Assembly (NCBI GenBank): GCA_025359045.1
Contig: JANYHN010000026.1
Coordinates: 1-43,077, forward strand
Length of the DNA stretch: 43,077 bases
Reading direction: 5' to 3'
Source of the DNA: Hyphomicrobiales bacterium
Lineage (GTDB): Bacteria > Pseudomonadota > Alphaproteobacteria > Rhizobiales > Aestuariivirgaceae
Shown: positions 35,991-43,077 of the stretch, one piece after another
Layout of the letters: each line of letters starts with the position of its first letter
Position numbering within the stretch: position 1 is the first letter of the stretch
The notes under the pieces: generated by a model
The model's input: only the letters and a program-made list of their open reading frames with translations
Told to the model about the DNA's origin: nothing
Databases searched by the model: none
Translations under genes and position numbers: made by a program

Positions 35991-36002
35991 CTTTGATTCT
36001 CC

Positions 36003-36515
36003 TTAGGCCGTAGGTACAAATAGACCGACCTTCATGTCAGTCACATTATATATAGTCTCGCCATCGGCTTTCATCACCCCGTCTGCGACAGCTAATTTCA
36101 ACTTGCGCAAGATGAGGCGTTTGACTTCCACTTCATAAGTGACCTTTTTTACTTTCGGCGTCACCATACCGCTAAATTTAACCTCACCCACGCCTAATGC
36201 GCGGCCACGGCCAGGTTCGCCCAGCCAGCCAAGGAAAAATCCGGTGAGCTGCCAAAGCGCATCAAGACCCAAACATCCCGGCATGACCGGATCCCCCTCA
36301 AAGTGACACGGGAAGAACCAAAGATCGGGCGTGATATCAAACTCAGCCACGATTTTGCCAAGACCGTGCGCGCCACCTTTTTCCTCCACATGGGTGATGC
36401 GGTCAAACATCAACATGGGCGGCAGAGGCAATTGCGCATTGCCAGGGCCAAACAATTGGCCGCGCCCGCAGGCAATCAGATCATCATAAAGAAAGCTTGA
36501 TTTACGTTCGCTCAT
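36003..36515 (-). CDS. fabA: 3-hydroxydecanoyl-ACP dehydratase/isomerase
   Basis: A 170-residue hot-dog-fold enzyme that dehydrates 3-hydroxydecanoyl-ACP and isomerises the trans-2 product to cis-3, starting unsaturated fatty acids. His71 in [17 protein letters not shown] and Asp85 are the catalytic residues. The start [19 protein letters not shown] matches the family. It leads fabA-fabB-fabI. In many Hyphomicrobiales the iron regulator gene irr lies next to fabA; here a divergent PPOX gene occupies that place. The 179-bp region upstream must hold both promoters, but none is clear. Confidence 0.95.
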   Translation of the reverse strand: MSERKSSFLYDDLIACGRGQLFGPGNAQLPLPPMLMFDRITHVEEKGGAHGLGKIVAEFDITPDLWFFPCHFEGDPVMPGCLGLDALWQLTGFFLGWLGEPGRGRALGVGEVKFSGMVTPKVKKVTYEVEVKRLILRKLKLAVADGVMKADGETIYNVTDMKVGLFVPTA

Positions 36516-36694
36516 AAACTTGTGAGAAGTCCTAATTTGTTATGGCACCTGCTTTACACGAGGAGCCGCACGGTTAAAAGGCCTTGAAAATGATGGCTGT
36601 GGGTGGGTGGCACTGCGTGGCTTTTCCGCCTGTACGACTTTTCCCTTGACGCATTCCGTGCCAGTATGCACGCGCATTATGAGGATCATCCACC

Positions 36695-37324
36695 ATGGAA
36701 ATCAAATCTGAACCATCGCTTCGCGAAAATTTCCCGCCAACCATGGAGTTGGCTAAATCCAAGCAGATGTCGCGCCTCGACAAACATTCGCGAAACTTCA
36801 TTTCAAAATCGCCATTCTTGTGCATCTCCACCGCAAACTTACTTGGCAAGGCCGACGTTTCGCCACGTGGAGATCCGCCCGGTTTTGTTCAGGCCCTTGA
36901 CGACAAAACCTTAATTATCCCAGACCGGCCCGGCAATAACCGCCTCGACACTATGGCAAACATTGTCGAAAATCCGAATGTGGCTCTGATTTTTTTCATT
37001 CCCGGCATTGAAGACACTCTGCGCGTTGCGGGGCGTGCGCGCATCATAAAAGATGAAGTGATTCTCGCCAAATGCACGGTGAAAGGCAAAACGCCAAAGA
37101 TTGGGATTGCTGTCGAAATAGACGAAATCTTCTTTCACTGTGCCGCAGCGCTAAAACGCTCACATCTCTGGGACGACGAAAACCGCGTGAATAAATCCGA
37201 AATGCCAACGCTTGCGCGCATTATTCTCGATCAAACATCGGCGAGCGGTCAGTGTGAAGACGAGGCGGCAGTGATTGAAACAGAGAAAGACATTCAAAAA
37301 GCGTATCGGACAGATTTATACTGA
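36695..37324 (+). CDS. FMN-dependent PPOX-type flavoprotein (pyridoxamine 5'-phosphate oxidase-like)
   Basis: A 209-residue split-barrel flavoprotein. SPFLCISTAN is the first barrel strand, DVSPRGDPPGFVQALDD and IIPDRPGNNRLDTMANI are the FMN-contact segments, and IPGIEDTLRVAGRARI the later conserved block. This group resembles the MSMEG_1061-like PPOX proteins rather than PdxH, and its substrate is unknown. The ATG lies just after a GAGGATC sequence. It is divergent from fabA and convergent with the SH3-domain gene. Confidence 0.82.
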   Translation: MEIKSEPSLRENFPPTMELAKSKQMSRLDKHSRNFISKSPFLCISTANLLGKADVSPRGDPPGFVQALDDKTLIIPDRPGNNRLDTMANIVENPNVALIFFIPGIEDTLRVAGRARIIKDEVILAKCTVKGKTPKIGIAVEIDEIFFHCAAALKRSHLWDDENRVNKSEMPTLARIILDQTSASGQCEDEAAVIETEKDIQKAYRTDLY

Positions 37325-37355
37325 CGATTTAGCATCTCCACAAATGCTCATGACT

Positions 37356-37931
37356 TTAGTTCACCACTTCGCCGGGATAAGCGCCCCAGAGCTTTTCCTG
37401 CTGAACATACCCGCGAAAGCCATTGATCTTCACATCGCACCAATTTCCATCGCACGAGGCAATTTCACCGAACGCGCCGGGTGCCAGATTGGCGATCCAA
37501 TTCGATTGCAGATTCGCGCTTGAATATAGGGGTGTGAGTTCGGATTTTTTCCATGGTTCAACCAGTGCGTTGCGTTTGCCAGCGAGCATGTTTTGCAAAA
37601 TCCAGCCTTCCGTGCCTTCGCTATCGCGGATGCGCCGCCAGGTCTCAAATTCGGCGATGATTTCCACGGGCAGGCCTTTAACCTGGTAAACCCAAGCCAC
37701 ATCATGATCGCTTGATGGGCCTTTACGTACGTTCACTTTTTCGGCTTTGAGTGAAACAAAGCGTGGGATGGGAAGGCCTGAGGGCCCGAGCGTGTTGACG
37801 ATGGGATCAATCGAACCTGTAACTTCGGCATTGGCCTCATGGTGCTTTTTGCCAAATGTCCAATAAAGCCCACCGCCTGCAACCGCAAAGCAAGAAAAAG
37901 CCACCAAAGCCGAAACCAACGGACGCGCCAT
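37356..37931 (-). CDS. SH3-domain protein, exported or membrane-anchored
   Basis: A 191-residue protein with an N-terminal hydrophobic segment (signal or anchor) followed by two bacterial SH3-type repeats. The first contains VNVRKGPSSDHDVAWVY and GTEGWILQNMLAG; the second has TPLYSSANLQSNWIANL and GFRGYVQQEKLWG. Such domains often bind the cell wall. The ATG at 37931 is chosen over an upstream TTG (37937). The gene converges with the PPOX gene and diverges from the NUDIX gene. Confidence 0.83.
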   Translation of the reverse strand: MARPLVSALVAFSCFAVAGGGLYWTFGKKHHEANAEVTGSIDPIVNTLGPSGLPIPRFVSLKAEKVNVRKGPSSDHDVAWVYQVKGLPVEIIAEFETWRRIRDSEGTEGWILQNMLAGKRNALVEPWKKSELTPLYSSANLQSNWIANLAPGAFGEIASCDGNWCDVKINGFRGYVQQEKLWGAYPGEVVN

Positions 37932-38013
37932 CACCAATACCCTAAATTTTGTCTAAAATTGCCGCGCCAAGGTTAAGATTGCGTCAATGGCTTGGGGCGG
38001 GCTAGCAAGGGCC

Positions 38014-38595
38014 ATGAATAAGAGTCGCTTTAGAATCATCGAAACCGAAATTATGGTCAAAGGCTGGTCCTCGCTGTCCAGATTGACCGTGGATGCTATA
38101 ATGAGCGATGGCCGCAAGGTTAAACTCAAACGCGAAGTGGCCGACCATGGCCATGGAGCGTCAATTTTAGCGGTCGACCCAAAGCGCGGCACTTGTCTTC
38201 TTGTGCGCCAATGGCGGGCAGGCGCAGCATTTAATGGCGATGACGGGTTTCTGATTGAAGCGTGTGCTGGATTATTGGATGCTGATCATCCCGAAGATTG
38301 CGTGCGCCGTGAAGCCCTTGAGGAACTGGGCACTCATATAAAAGATATTCGACACGTTTGCGATTGCTACTCAAGCCCGGGCGCTGTTTCAGAAAAGCTC
38401 AGCCTGTTTGTTGGTACTTACTCTTTGGCAGACCGCGTTAATGCGGGTGGTGGGCTGCTGGAAGAGGGCGAAGATATTGAAGTTCTCGAAATGTCCATTG
38501 ATGCGGCTTACGGCATGATCATGAGCGGCGGCATTATCGACGCCAAAACGATCATTTTATTGCAATATGTCAAGTTGCAAAATGCTAAGGCATGA
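38014..38595 (+). CDS. NUDIX hydrolase, ADP-ribose/nucleotide-sugar pyrophosphatase type
   Basis: A 193-residue NUDIX protein. The core REALEELG helix of the NUDIX box is present (in RREALEELGTHI), and a proline about 16 residues after it (SSPGAVSEKL) is typical of the ADP-ribose pyrophosphatase/NudK group. The upstream half of the box is atypical: the spacing from the first glycine is one residue short and the usual first glutamate is Asp. The ATG at 38014 gives a family-like N-terminus; an in-frame ATG at 37987 is also possible. The substrate is unknown. Confidence 0.8.
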   Translation: MNKSRFRIIETEIMVKGWSSLSRLTVDAIMSDGRKVKLKREVADHGHGASILAVDPKRGTCLLVRQWRAGAAFNGDDGFLIEACAGLLDADHPEDCVRREALEELGTHIKDIRHVCDCYSSPGAVSEKLSLFVGTYSLADRVNAGGGLLEEGEDIEVLEMSIDAAYGMIMSGGIIDAKTIILLQYVKLQNAKA

Positions 38596-38629
38596 TCACA
38601 TCTTTATGATTATAAAACAAATAGGTTCA

Positions 38630-38664
38630 TTTGCATCGCTGGCCCTTCGCCTTGAAGATGCAAA
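38630..38664. promoter_or_regulatory. Inverted repeat in the ynjB leader
   Basis: TTTGCATC (38630-38637) and GATGCAAA (38657-38664) are exact inverted copies with a 19-base spacer, ending about 18 bases before the ynjB ATG and just upstream of its AAGGAG ribosome site. It could be a protein-binding site or an RNA stem affecting translation. No T-run follows. Confidence 0.35.
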
Positions 38665-38682
38665 CTTAAGGAGAAATTACCA

Positions 38683-39879
38683 ATGAAGATTAGTCGTCGT
38701 TCAGCCCTGCAGCTTTTTGCTGCCTCGACATTTGTGCCCTTTGCGCCCGCATTTGCTGCCGATTGGAAAACTATTGAAGCTGAGGCCAAGGGCCAAGAAG
38801 TGTTCTTCAACGCTTGGGCCGGGGCTGACAACATCAACGCTTACATCTCTTGGGCCGGTGAAGAAGTGATGAAGCGCTGGGGTGTGAAGCTGACTCACGT
38901 GAAAATTACTGACACAGCCGAAGTGGTCAAACGTGTGCGCGATGAAGTGAAGGCTGGCAAGGCCGATGGCTCGGTTGATCTGGTCTGGATCAATGGTGCG
39001 AATTTCAAGGCAATGAAGTCTGAAAAATTATTGTTCGGCCCATTTGCTGAAAGTCTACCGAATTTTGCATTGGTTGATGTGAAGGGAAAACCGACTACGA
39101 CCAAGGATTTCACTGAAACCACCGACGGCCTCGAAAGCCCATGGGGCATGGCGCAATTTACGTTTTTTGCCGACGGTGCAAAAGTGGCGAACCCACCGCG
39201 TTCTATGATCGAGCTTGCAGCCGTTGCGAAAGCAAATCCGGGCCGCGTAACTTATCCAGCGCCACCTGATTTCCATGGTACGACTTTTTTGAAGCAGGCG
39301 CTTGTTGAGACTGTCGCTGACAAGAGCATATTTTCCAAGCCGATTGATCAGGCTGGCTTTGATGGCGCAGCCAAACCTTGGTTGGCATTCTTGGATGAAA
39401 TCAAGCCGTCACTTTGGCGCGAGGGCAAGCAGTATCCAAAGTCGCAAGCCGAAATCACCCAAATGGTGGCGGATGGCGAATTGCTGATTGGTTTGACCTT
39501 CAATCCGAATGAACCTGCAAACTTGGTGGCTGCCGGAACATTACCTAAAACCACAATCGCTTGGCAGCACACAGCAGGCACCATCGGCAATTCACATTTC
39601 GTGGCAATCCCTGCTAACGCCAAAGCTAAAGCTGGTGCGCAAGTTGTGGCGAATTTCTTACTGTCAGCAGAAGCCCAAGCCAAGAAGAACGATCTCAAAA
39701 CCTGGGGCGACCCAACGGTGCTTGATATTGCAAAACTCAGCGGTGATGATGCCAAAATGTTTGCGGCTTCGGCTGTGCCGGGGAGTGTTTCTTTGCCAGG
39801 CCCGGCGATTTTAGAGCCAGATGCCAGCTTTGTAGCACTGATTGAATCGACTTGGCTCAGCCATTACGCTGCGGGATGA
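38683..39879 (+). CDS. ynjB: ABC transporter substrate-binding protein (YnjB family)
   Basis: A 398-residue periplasmic binding protein of the YnjB family. The N-terminus (SRRSALQLFAAS and a hydrophobic run to AFAAD) is a signal peptide with a twin-arginine look. VFFNAWAGADNINAYISWAG is the family signature at the mature start. YnjB proteins resemble iron(III), spermidine and thiamine binding proteins; the ligand has not been established. AAGGAG lies directly upstream. YnjC and YnjD homologues are encoded next, separated by a small repeat element. Confidence 0.87.
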   Translation: MKISRRSALQLFAASTFVPFAPAFAADWKTIEAEAKGQEVFFNAWAGADNINAYISWAGEEVMKRWGVKLTHVKITDTAEVVKRVRDEVKAGKADGSVDLVWINGANFKAMKSEKLLFGPFAESLPNFALVDVKGKPTTTKDFTETTDGLESPWGMAQFTFFADGAKVANPPRSMIELAAVAKANPGRVTYPAPPDFHGTTFLKQALVETVADKSIFSKPIDQAGFDGAAKPWLAFLDEIKPSLWREGKQYPKSQAEITQMVADGELLIGLTFNPNEPANLVAAGTLPKTTIAWQHTAGTIGNSHFVAIPANAKAKAGAQVVANFLLSAEAQAKKNDLKTWGDPTVLDIAKLSGDDAKMFAASAVPGSVSLPGPAILEPDASFVALIESTWLSHYAAG

Positions 39880-39900
39880 TGTTAATCACCCCCTTCAACT

Positions 39901-39985
39901 GTGATCCCAGCGAAGGCTGGGATCCACCTTTCTCTATATGATAGCTGAAAGAAAGAGCAGCATACCTGCTTTCGCAGGCAGGACG
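39901..39985. repeat. Miniature inverted-repeat element between ynjB and ynjC
   Basis: About 85 bp with hairpins at both ends: GATCCCAGC/GCTGGGATC (39903-39924) and CCTGC/GCAGG (39965-39978). The right half is an imperfect inverted copy of the left (both end in TTTCT/AGAAA towards the centre). The units resemble the terminal repeats of the GIY-YIG cassette. No gene lies inside; the ynjC frame reads out from it. Confidence 0.6.
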
Positions 39986-41605
39986 AGTTTGGTTGGAGTT
40001 GGTGCTATTCCGATTTGCCTCCTGTTTGCGGTTCCTCTCATCGCCAGCCTCTACTACGCCCTCATCGGCGCATTTGATTCCGCCGCTTGGCAAGCGCTTT
40101 TTGCTCATCCACAACTCTGGTCAGGCCTTGAGCTTTCCATTTTCACAGGCGCTACATCAGCAGTACTGGCATTGATCACTGCAATCATTATCGTCGCGGC
40201 CACTTATGAAACTGCAACATGGCGAAATCTTCCGGCCACTATGGGTGCAATGTTGGCGCTACCACATATTGCCCTTGCAATAGGCCTAAGCTTGCTCATT
40301 ATGCCGAGCGGAATATTTGCGCGGATCGTTGCAAATATCGTCGGCTGGCAAACGCCGCCCAATTGGATTACCACACATGATCCTAATGGACTGGCACTCA
40401 TCGCAGCACTCACAATCAAAGAAGCGCCATTCCTTATCTGGATCATTGCAGGCCTTCTGAACCGAGATGACATCAGACAAATTTTTAACAACCAACGCGC
40501 CGCTGCAACAAGCTTAGGTCATGGTGGCATTTCAGTCTGGCTGCGGCTGTTTCTGCCGCAAATGATGCCAAAATTAATTTGGCCTTTGGTGATTGTTTTT
40601 ATTTATGCGGCCACGGTAGTCGATATGTCTTTAGTCATCGGCCCCACGCAGCCACCGACGTTGGCAACTGTTGTATGGGCTGATGTTAACAGCGAGCAGG
40701 TGATCAACAATGCGCGCGGAAATGTTGGTGCAATTTTTCTATCAATTACGCTCGCGCTCTGCTTGGGCGTCACTTATGCCCTTTTAAAATTAGGAGCACC
40801 TTTGTTTAGGACATTCCTATCGTCGGCCCCAAGTTCATTATCGCTGCCCAACCTGGTCGGAATTGCAAAATACCAAATGCTAATTTGGTTCTATCTGGTT
40901 ATCGTTGTCCTGCTGTTCTTCATATCCTTTGCGCAAAACTGGTCTTTTCCAAATCTTGCTCCCATAATTTCTGTACGTGCTTGGACCCAGATATTTCAAA
41001 ACCCATCGGCATTGATCACAAGCGTTGAATTGGCAATATCAACAAGCCTTACCGCATTGGTACTCATCATTCTATGGCTTGAAATCTTGCCTGAAAAAGC
41101 AGATCGCATTTTAATTTTATTGAGCGTCGCTTTACTTGGCCTACCCGCAATCTTGGTGGGCCTCGGGCAATATCGCGCATTTCTGAATTTCGGTTTGACG
41201 GGAAACATGATGGGACTGTTCCTTGCGCACTTAATGCCTGTGACAGCCTATATGATCATCGTGCTCACCTCACCTTACCGTGCGCTTGACCAGCGTTACA
41301 GCGCAACAGCGTCAAGCTTTGGAAAATCAGAAATCGAATTCTTGTGGCAAATAAAGCTGCCTCTTCTGAAGGCCCCCATTTATGCTGCACTTGCCATAGG
41401 CTTTGCCGTCAGTTTCAGCCAATATATTCCAGCACAACTTTTAGCAGCTGGAAGATACAGCACCTTACCCATTGAAGCCGTAACTCTAACCTCCGGCACC
41501 AACCGGCCACTCACTGCGGCCTTTGCGCTTTTGCTTTTGCTGCCGCCGCTTGTGGCATATGTGATATCTGCTCATTTCGGAAAATCGCGCTGGAGCACTG
41601 CATGA
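39938..41605 (+). CDS. ynjC: ABC transporter permease (YnjC family), double-domain
   Basis: A 555-residue inner-membrane protein with about 12 hydrophobic helices in two homologous halves, as in the fused permeases YnjC, ThiP and FbpB. Each half ends with an EAA-type loop (for example RAAATSLGHGGISVWLRLFLPQ in part: LGHGGISVWLR; and SASSFGKSEIEFLWQIKLP shortened as FGKSEIEFLWQIKLP). The first 17 residues read from ATG 39938 are translated repeat (SSIPAFAGRTS). A TTG at 39989 with AGGA five bases before it is an attractive alternative start. The stop overlaps the ynjD ATG (ATGA). Confidence 0.85.
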   Translation: MIAERKSSIPAFAGRTSLVGVGAIPICLLFAVPLIASLYYALIGAFDSAAWQALFAHPQLWSGLELSIFTGATSAVLALITAIIIVAATYETATWRNLPATMGAMLALPHIALAIGLSLLIMPSGIFARIVANIVGWQTPPNWITTHDPNGLALIAALTIKEAPFLIWIIAGLLNRDDIRQIFNNQRAAATSLGHGGISVWLRLFLPQMMPKLIWPLVIVFIYAATVVDMSLVIGPTQPPTLATVVWADVNSEQVINNARGNVGAIFLSITLALCLGVTYALLKLGAPLFRTFLSSAPSSLSLPNLVGIAKYQMLIWFYLVIVVLLFFISFAQNWSFPNLAPIISVRAWTQIFQNPSALITSVELAISTSLTALVLIILWLEILPEKADRILILLSVALLGLPAILVGLGQYRAFLNFGLTGNMMGLFLAHLMPVTAYMIIVLTSPYRALDQRYSATASSFGKSEIEFLWQIKLPLLKAPIYAALAIGFAVSFSQYIPAQLLAAGRYSTLPIEAVTLTSGTNRPLTAAFALLLLLPPLVAYVISAHFGKSRWSTA

Positions 41606-42249
41606 GTTTGCAGCTCAAAAACATTTCGTTGGTGTTGGATGGCAAACAATTCATTGCGCCGTTTTCACTCGATATTGCAGAAGGTGAAGTGTTGACATTG
41701 ATGGGGAGGAGCGGCTCAGGAAAATCATCGCTTCTGTCTTACATAGCAGGGGATTTGCCCTCGCCATTTTCAGGTGAAGGTGATGTTGTTCTGAACGGCA
41801 AAACTTTAAATAACACGCCGCCGCGAAATCGAAACATTGGAAGATTGTTTCAAGACGATCTATTATTTCCCCACATGACAGTGGGTGAAAATCTTCTCTT
41901 TTCACTACCACGCGGTGCCCGGGTTGAACGCGAAGCAATGATGCAAGCTGTACTCACCCGTGCCGAGCTAGAAGGCTTTTCGGATCGCGCTCCGCACACT
42001 CTGTCAGGAGGCCAGCGATCTCGCGTCTCACTTATGCGTTCGTTGCTGGCTAAACCTGAAGCGATGCTGCTCGACGAACCTTTCAACAAACTCGACCGCG
42101 ACCTTCGTAGCACAATTCGCGACTATACGTTTTCACATTTAAAAACCTGCAATGTTCCAACTCTGCTGGTTACTCACGATATAAGCGATGTCCCAGTTGG
42201 CGGCCGCATTTTCGAAATCACCAAATCTGGCGAGGTAAAACATGTTTGA
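41602..42249 (+). CDS. ynjD: ABC transporter ATP-binding protein (YnjD family)
   Basis: A 215-residue ATPase subunit. Walker A is GRSGSGKS (35-42), the Q-loop lies in RLFQDDLLFPH, the signature is LSGGQRSRVS, Walker B is AMLLDEPFNKLD and the switch histidine is in LLVTHDISD. It powers the YnjBC importer. It overlaps ynjC by four bases and the following gene by eight, so all are expressed together. Confidence 0.9.
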   Translation: MSLQLKNISLVLDGKQFIAPFSLDIAEGEVLTLMGRSGSGKSSLLSYIAGDLPSPFSGEGDVVLNGKTLNNTPPRNRNIGRLFQDDLLFPHMTVGENLLFSLPRGARVEREAMMQAVLTRAELEGFSDRAPHTLSGGQRSRVSLMRSLLAKPEAMLLDEPFNKLDRDLRSTIRDYTFSHLKTCNVPTLLVTHDISDVPVGGRIFEITKSGEVKHV

Positions 42250-42859
42250 CCGTATCGCGCTTAAAATCACGAAGCCCGCTGTCGATAGCGCTGCGCGTCA
42301 AATTGTGAAATTTGGGTTCAATGCTGATCAAGTTACCCTTATAGGCTTTGCATTCGGAATTTTTGGATCACTGCTGATTGTACTTGGCCTACCTTTTGGT
42401 GGGCTTTTCCCGCTGCTGACCGGGCGCATTTTAGACGGCCTCGACGGTGCTGTTGCCAGACAGAGTGTGCAGACGGATCGCGGCGCATTCATGGACATTG
42501 CGCTGGACTTTGTATTCTATGCTTCGGTGCCACTGGCTTTCGCAATTGCTGCTCCCCAACCAAATGCACTCCCCGCCGCCATTCTGCTTGCCGCTTTTGT
42601 TGGCACGGGCACAAGTTTTCTGGCCTACGCCACGCTGGCGGAAAAACGCGGTGAAAAAAGCACGGCTTATCCTTCCAAGTCATTTTACTATTTGGGCGGT
42701 TTGACTGAGGGCACCGAGACCATCTTTACCTTCACTCTCATGTGCCTGTTCCCTCAGCACTTCGCTTTGCTGGCATATATTTATGCAACGCTCTGTACAC
42801 TGACGACTATCACACGCATCGTCGCGGGCTGGCAGAACTTTGCTGCGATAAAGAAGTAA
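42242..42859 (+). CDS. ynjF: CDP-alcohol phosphatidyltransferase family protein (YnjF-like)
   Basis: A 205-residue integral membrane enzyme with about six helices. The CDP-alcohol motif is DGAVARQSVQTDRGAFMDIALD: the paired Asp-Gly, Ala-Arg, Gly and two Asp residues are all present, with seven rather than eight residues between Arg and Gly. Such enzymes move a phospho-alcohol from a CDP-linked donor. In E. coli ynjF also lies in the ynjBCD cluster, which supports the call. The start overlaps ynjD and GAGGT precedes the ATG. The acceptor and donor are unknown. Confidence 0.83.
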   Translation: MFDRIALKITKPAVDSAARQIVKFGFNADQVTLIGFAFGIFGSLLIVLGLPFGGLFPLLTGRILDGLDGAVARQSVQTDRGAFMDIALDFVFYASVPLAFAIAAPQPNALPAAILLAAFVGTGTSFLAYATLAEKRGEKSTAYPSKSFYYLGGLTEGTETIFTFTLMCLFPQHFALLAYIYATLCTLTTITRIVAGWQNFAAIKK

Positions 42860-43077
42860 AAGAAAATTAACTAAAAACTTCTGTTCAACCCAAAAAAATG
42901 CTTGAATACGACAGTCGAATCCATCATATGCGGCTCACCCAAAGTCGCACGTGCCGCAAGGTCTCCCCAAAGCAACGACGGTGTAAGGTTTTTTAGTCTC
43001 TGTCGGCCCTCCAAAGTCGGCGAAACTGAGAGGCACCACTTTCATTGCCCCAAGTGCGATTGGAACTCCCAATCAAT
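42860..43077. other. Unassigned right-edge region
   Basis: No clear gene. On the minus strand each of three frames has a protein-like stretch: one ending at 42871 (ATLGEPHMMDSTVVFKHFFG near its end, open from 43041), one ending at 42935 (VPIALGAMKVVPLS, then TETKKPYTVVALG), and one open to the window edge ending near 42993. None has a convincing start. This could be a broken gene, the end of a gene with a frameshift, or coincidence. Confidence 0.3.

Noticed and set aside
36646..36680. TTGACG as a promoter for the PPOX gene
   Set aside because: No acceptable -10 element follows at 16-18 bp spacing.
38596..38682. TPP riboswitch upstream of the thiamine-transporter-like ynjB gene
   Set aside because: The conserved TPP aptamer segments are not present; only a simple inverted repeat is seen.

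Overview
The window looks like a chromosomal segment of an alphaproteobacterium, most likely Hyphomicrobiales (Rhizobiales) or a close relative. The evidence is gene content and order: gcrA divergent from argD-argF-hslO; a cytochrome c / KdsB-like / pheA block; murA with DUF2948, UPF0262 and a small phosphatase; hisB-hisH-hisA-hisF-hisE-coaA divergent from hslVU; and fabA-fabB-fabI. Base composition is moderate (about half G+C by eye). No rRNA, tRNA, phage, plasmid or CRISPR feature was recognised. Many same-strand neighbours overlap by 1 or 4 bases (TGATG or ATGA), so translational coupling is common and helps decide start codons.

Layout, left to right. 1-4.7 kb: an MttB-family methyltransferase with yaiI and marC on the minus strand, divergent from an amino-acid/polyamine-type permease that ends in a strong terminator. 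4.7-8.4 kb: a three-gene glycerol-type catabolic operon (GlpA-like dehydrogenase with a BFD iron-sulfur domain, a second FAD/NAD(P) oxidoreductase, a glycerol-kinase-like FGGY kinase). 8.4-12.8 kb: yccF, then hslO-argF-argD (minus) facing gcrA (plus) across a 343-bp regulatory region with a perfect CtrA-type box and four GANTC sites. 12.8-15.5 kb: an HSL-type hydrolase, an L,D-transpeptidase and a GhrA-like hydroxyacid dehydrogenase. 15.5-21.2 kb: a complete YejABEF-type peptide importer. 21.3-26.3 kb: membrane-anchored cytochrome c, a KdsB homologue lacking its usual catalytic residues, pheA, murA, DUF2948, UPF0262 and a small phosphatase. 26.3-31.0 kb: coaA and the his operon, with an extra SDR gene between hisA and hisF. 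31.1-34 kb: hslV and hslU, separated and flanked by two nuclease-gene cassettes bordered by palindromic repeats. 34-38.6 kb: fabI-fabB-fabA, a PPOX-type flavoprotein, an SH3 protein and a NUDIX hydrolase. 38.7-42.9 kb: a YnjB-YnjC-YnjD ABC importer followed by a YnjF-like CDP-alcohol phosphotransferase.

Most of the window is housekeeping: histidine, arginine, phenylalanine and CoA synthesis, unsaturated fatty acids, peptidoglycan, protease and chaperone, cell-cycle control. The accessory signal is concentrated around hslVU and ynjBC. There, three repeat-bordered insertions (a GIY-YIG nuclease cassette, a DUF559 nuclease cassette, and an 85-bp element without its own gene) sit tightly between functional genes, and the repeats themselves supply the tails, starts or ribosome-binding sites of adjoining reading frames. 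The other items most worth checking are the degenerate KdsB homologue, the terminator-like hairpin at the 5' end of the predicted argD transcript, and the SDR embedded in the his operon.
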